DNA of 59,701 nucleotides from assembly GCF_001905795.1 (NCBI RefSeq), contig NZ_LIXJ01000039.1:1-59701 (forward strand), given 5' to 3'. Positions 59,235 through 59,701 of this stretch are shown here, piece by piece (within the stretch, counting starts at the first letter, position 1; each line of letters starts with the position of its first letter). The notes under the pieces were generated by a model. The model worked only from the letters and a program-made list of their open reading frames with translations. It was not told the DNA's origin and searched no databases. A program made the translations under genes and the position numbers. Source of the stretch: Streptomyces sp. CB01580. Its GTDB lineage: Bacteria; Actinomycetota; Actinomycetes; Streptomycetales; Streptomycetaceae.

Positions 59235-59701
59235 ATGGTTCGTGACCGGTATCCCGGATACCGGATCCAGCCTGATGCCGGCGGGGATTCGGTGTCTTCT
59301 CCCAGAGTGCTGAGCGAAGACCGCGAACAGCTCGACTACGTCCGCCAGGCCCTGGACAGGACCCCACGGCGCAAGAGCAAGCCACGCTGCGCCCGCGACG
59401 GACGCATGATCGGCCACATCGGACTCGGCGCCGCCGAAGCCGGCCCGGACAGCGGTCTGTACCGGCGCCGGGTGTTCTTCCCCCTCCCCACGACCGGGAC
59501 TCCGACCCCGACGGCGTCTACCGGCAGGGCGCGCCCGGCGAGGCCGTCGCTCCCGGACCATCGAGCCCCACCGCGTGGGCGAGAAGACCCCCGCTTCCAG
59601 CAGGGCAGCTCCTCCGCCATGACGACGTCGGCCCCCGAGCGCTGTCCGTAGGGGTGACTTACCGTCAACTTCCCTTAGACGCAATACCGGTGATTTAGGT
59701 G
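59235..59701. other. Right edge of window, nothing recognised
   Basis: A plus-strand open frame (59235-59651) starts with a plausible helical stretch (LSEDREQLDYVRQALDRTPR) but continues as Pro/Arg-rich noise. The opposite strand has no convincing start. The last 60 bp are less GC-rich, as in a promoter or insertion-sequence end. The cluster probably ends at about 59.2 kb, but the right border cannot be fixed. Confidence 0.4.

Overview
The window is high-GC DNA with very strong G/C preference at third codon positions, GGAGG-type ribosome binding sites, GTG and TTG starts and many ATGA-coupled genes. Together with the gene families present this points to Streptomyces or a close actinomycete relative. 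All names are assigned by reading the sequence; no database search was run.

Layout. (1) 1-2.9 kb is decayed DNA: a 166-bp palindromic MITE-like repeat, remnants of a helicase-associated-domain protein, and an erythromycin-esterase-like gene whose 5' part is replaced by a frameshifted IS3-type transposase fragment. (2) 2.9-12.6 kb is an intact catabolic locus: glutamine-synthetase-like ligase, FluG-type amidohydrolase, M20 amidohydrolase, RpiR regulator, class III aminotransferase, second M20 peptidase and NCS1 permease. A TGAAA-type operator-like repeat occurs in front of four transcription starts, so this looks like one RpiR regulon. (3) 12.6-18.3 kb is a scrap zone: a second MITE-like repeat, IS110, ISL3 and IS3 pieces, a TSUP transporter, a 5'-truncated ScyD/ScyE-like gene, a DUF899 gene and a decayed DUF1702 gene. 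(4) 18.3-59.2 kb is an enediyne biosynthetic gene cluster.

The enediyne cluster contains the complete warhead cassette: iterative PKSE (KS-AT-ACP-KR-DH-PPTase), UnbU, UnbV, two DUF1702/UnbL-type proteins and the TEBC/E10 thioesterase. Accessory genes resemble those of nine-membered enediynes such as C-1027: E6-type flavin reductase, P450, DUF5987-like protein plus GMC oxidoreductase (E8/E9-like), SgcJ-like protein, SgcF-like epoxide hydrolase, SgcB-like exporter, an AraC regulator and a large AfsR/SARP-type activator. A deoxy-aminosugar set is present: RmlA, C-methyltransferase, DegT-type aminotransferase, N-methyltransferase and activator-type glycosyltransferase. The dTDP-glucose 4,6-dehydratase next to rmlA has collapsed to an 87-codon relic. 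Tailoring candidates are an acyl-CoA-dehydrogenase-like flavin monooxygenase, a second FAD oxygenase, an SDR and carboxymuconolactone-decarboxylase-like proteins.

Not seen in the window: a chromoprotein apoprotein gene, beta-tyrosine/aminomutase genes, or naphthoate/benzoxazolinate genes. Instead a 776-residue exported protein with a subtilase-like prodomain but no recognisable protease domain heads the glycosyltransferase/aminotransferase operon. The product is therefore likely an enediyne with a dimethylamino-type sugar and an unusual periphery, or a partly decaying cluster.
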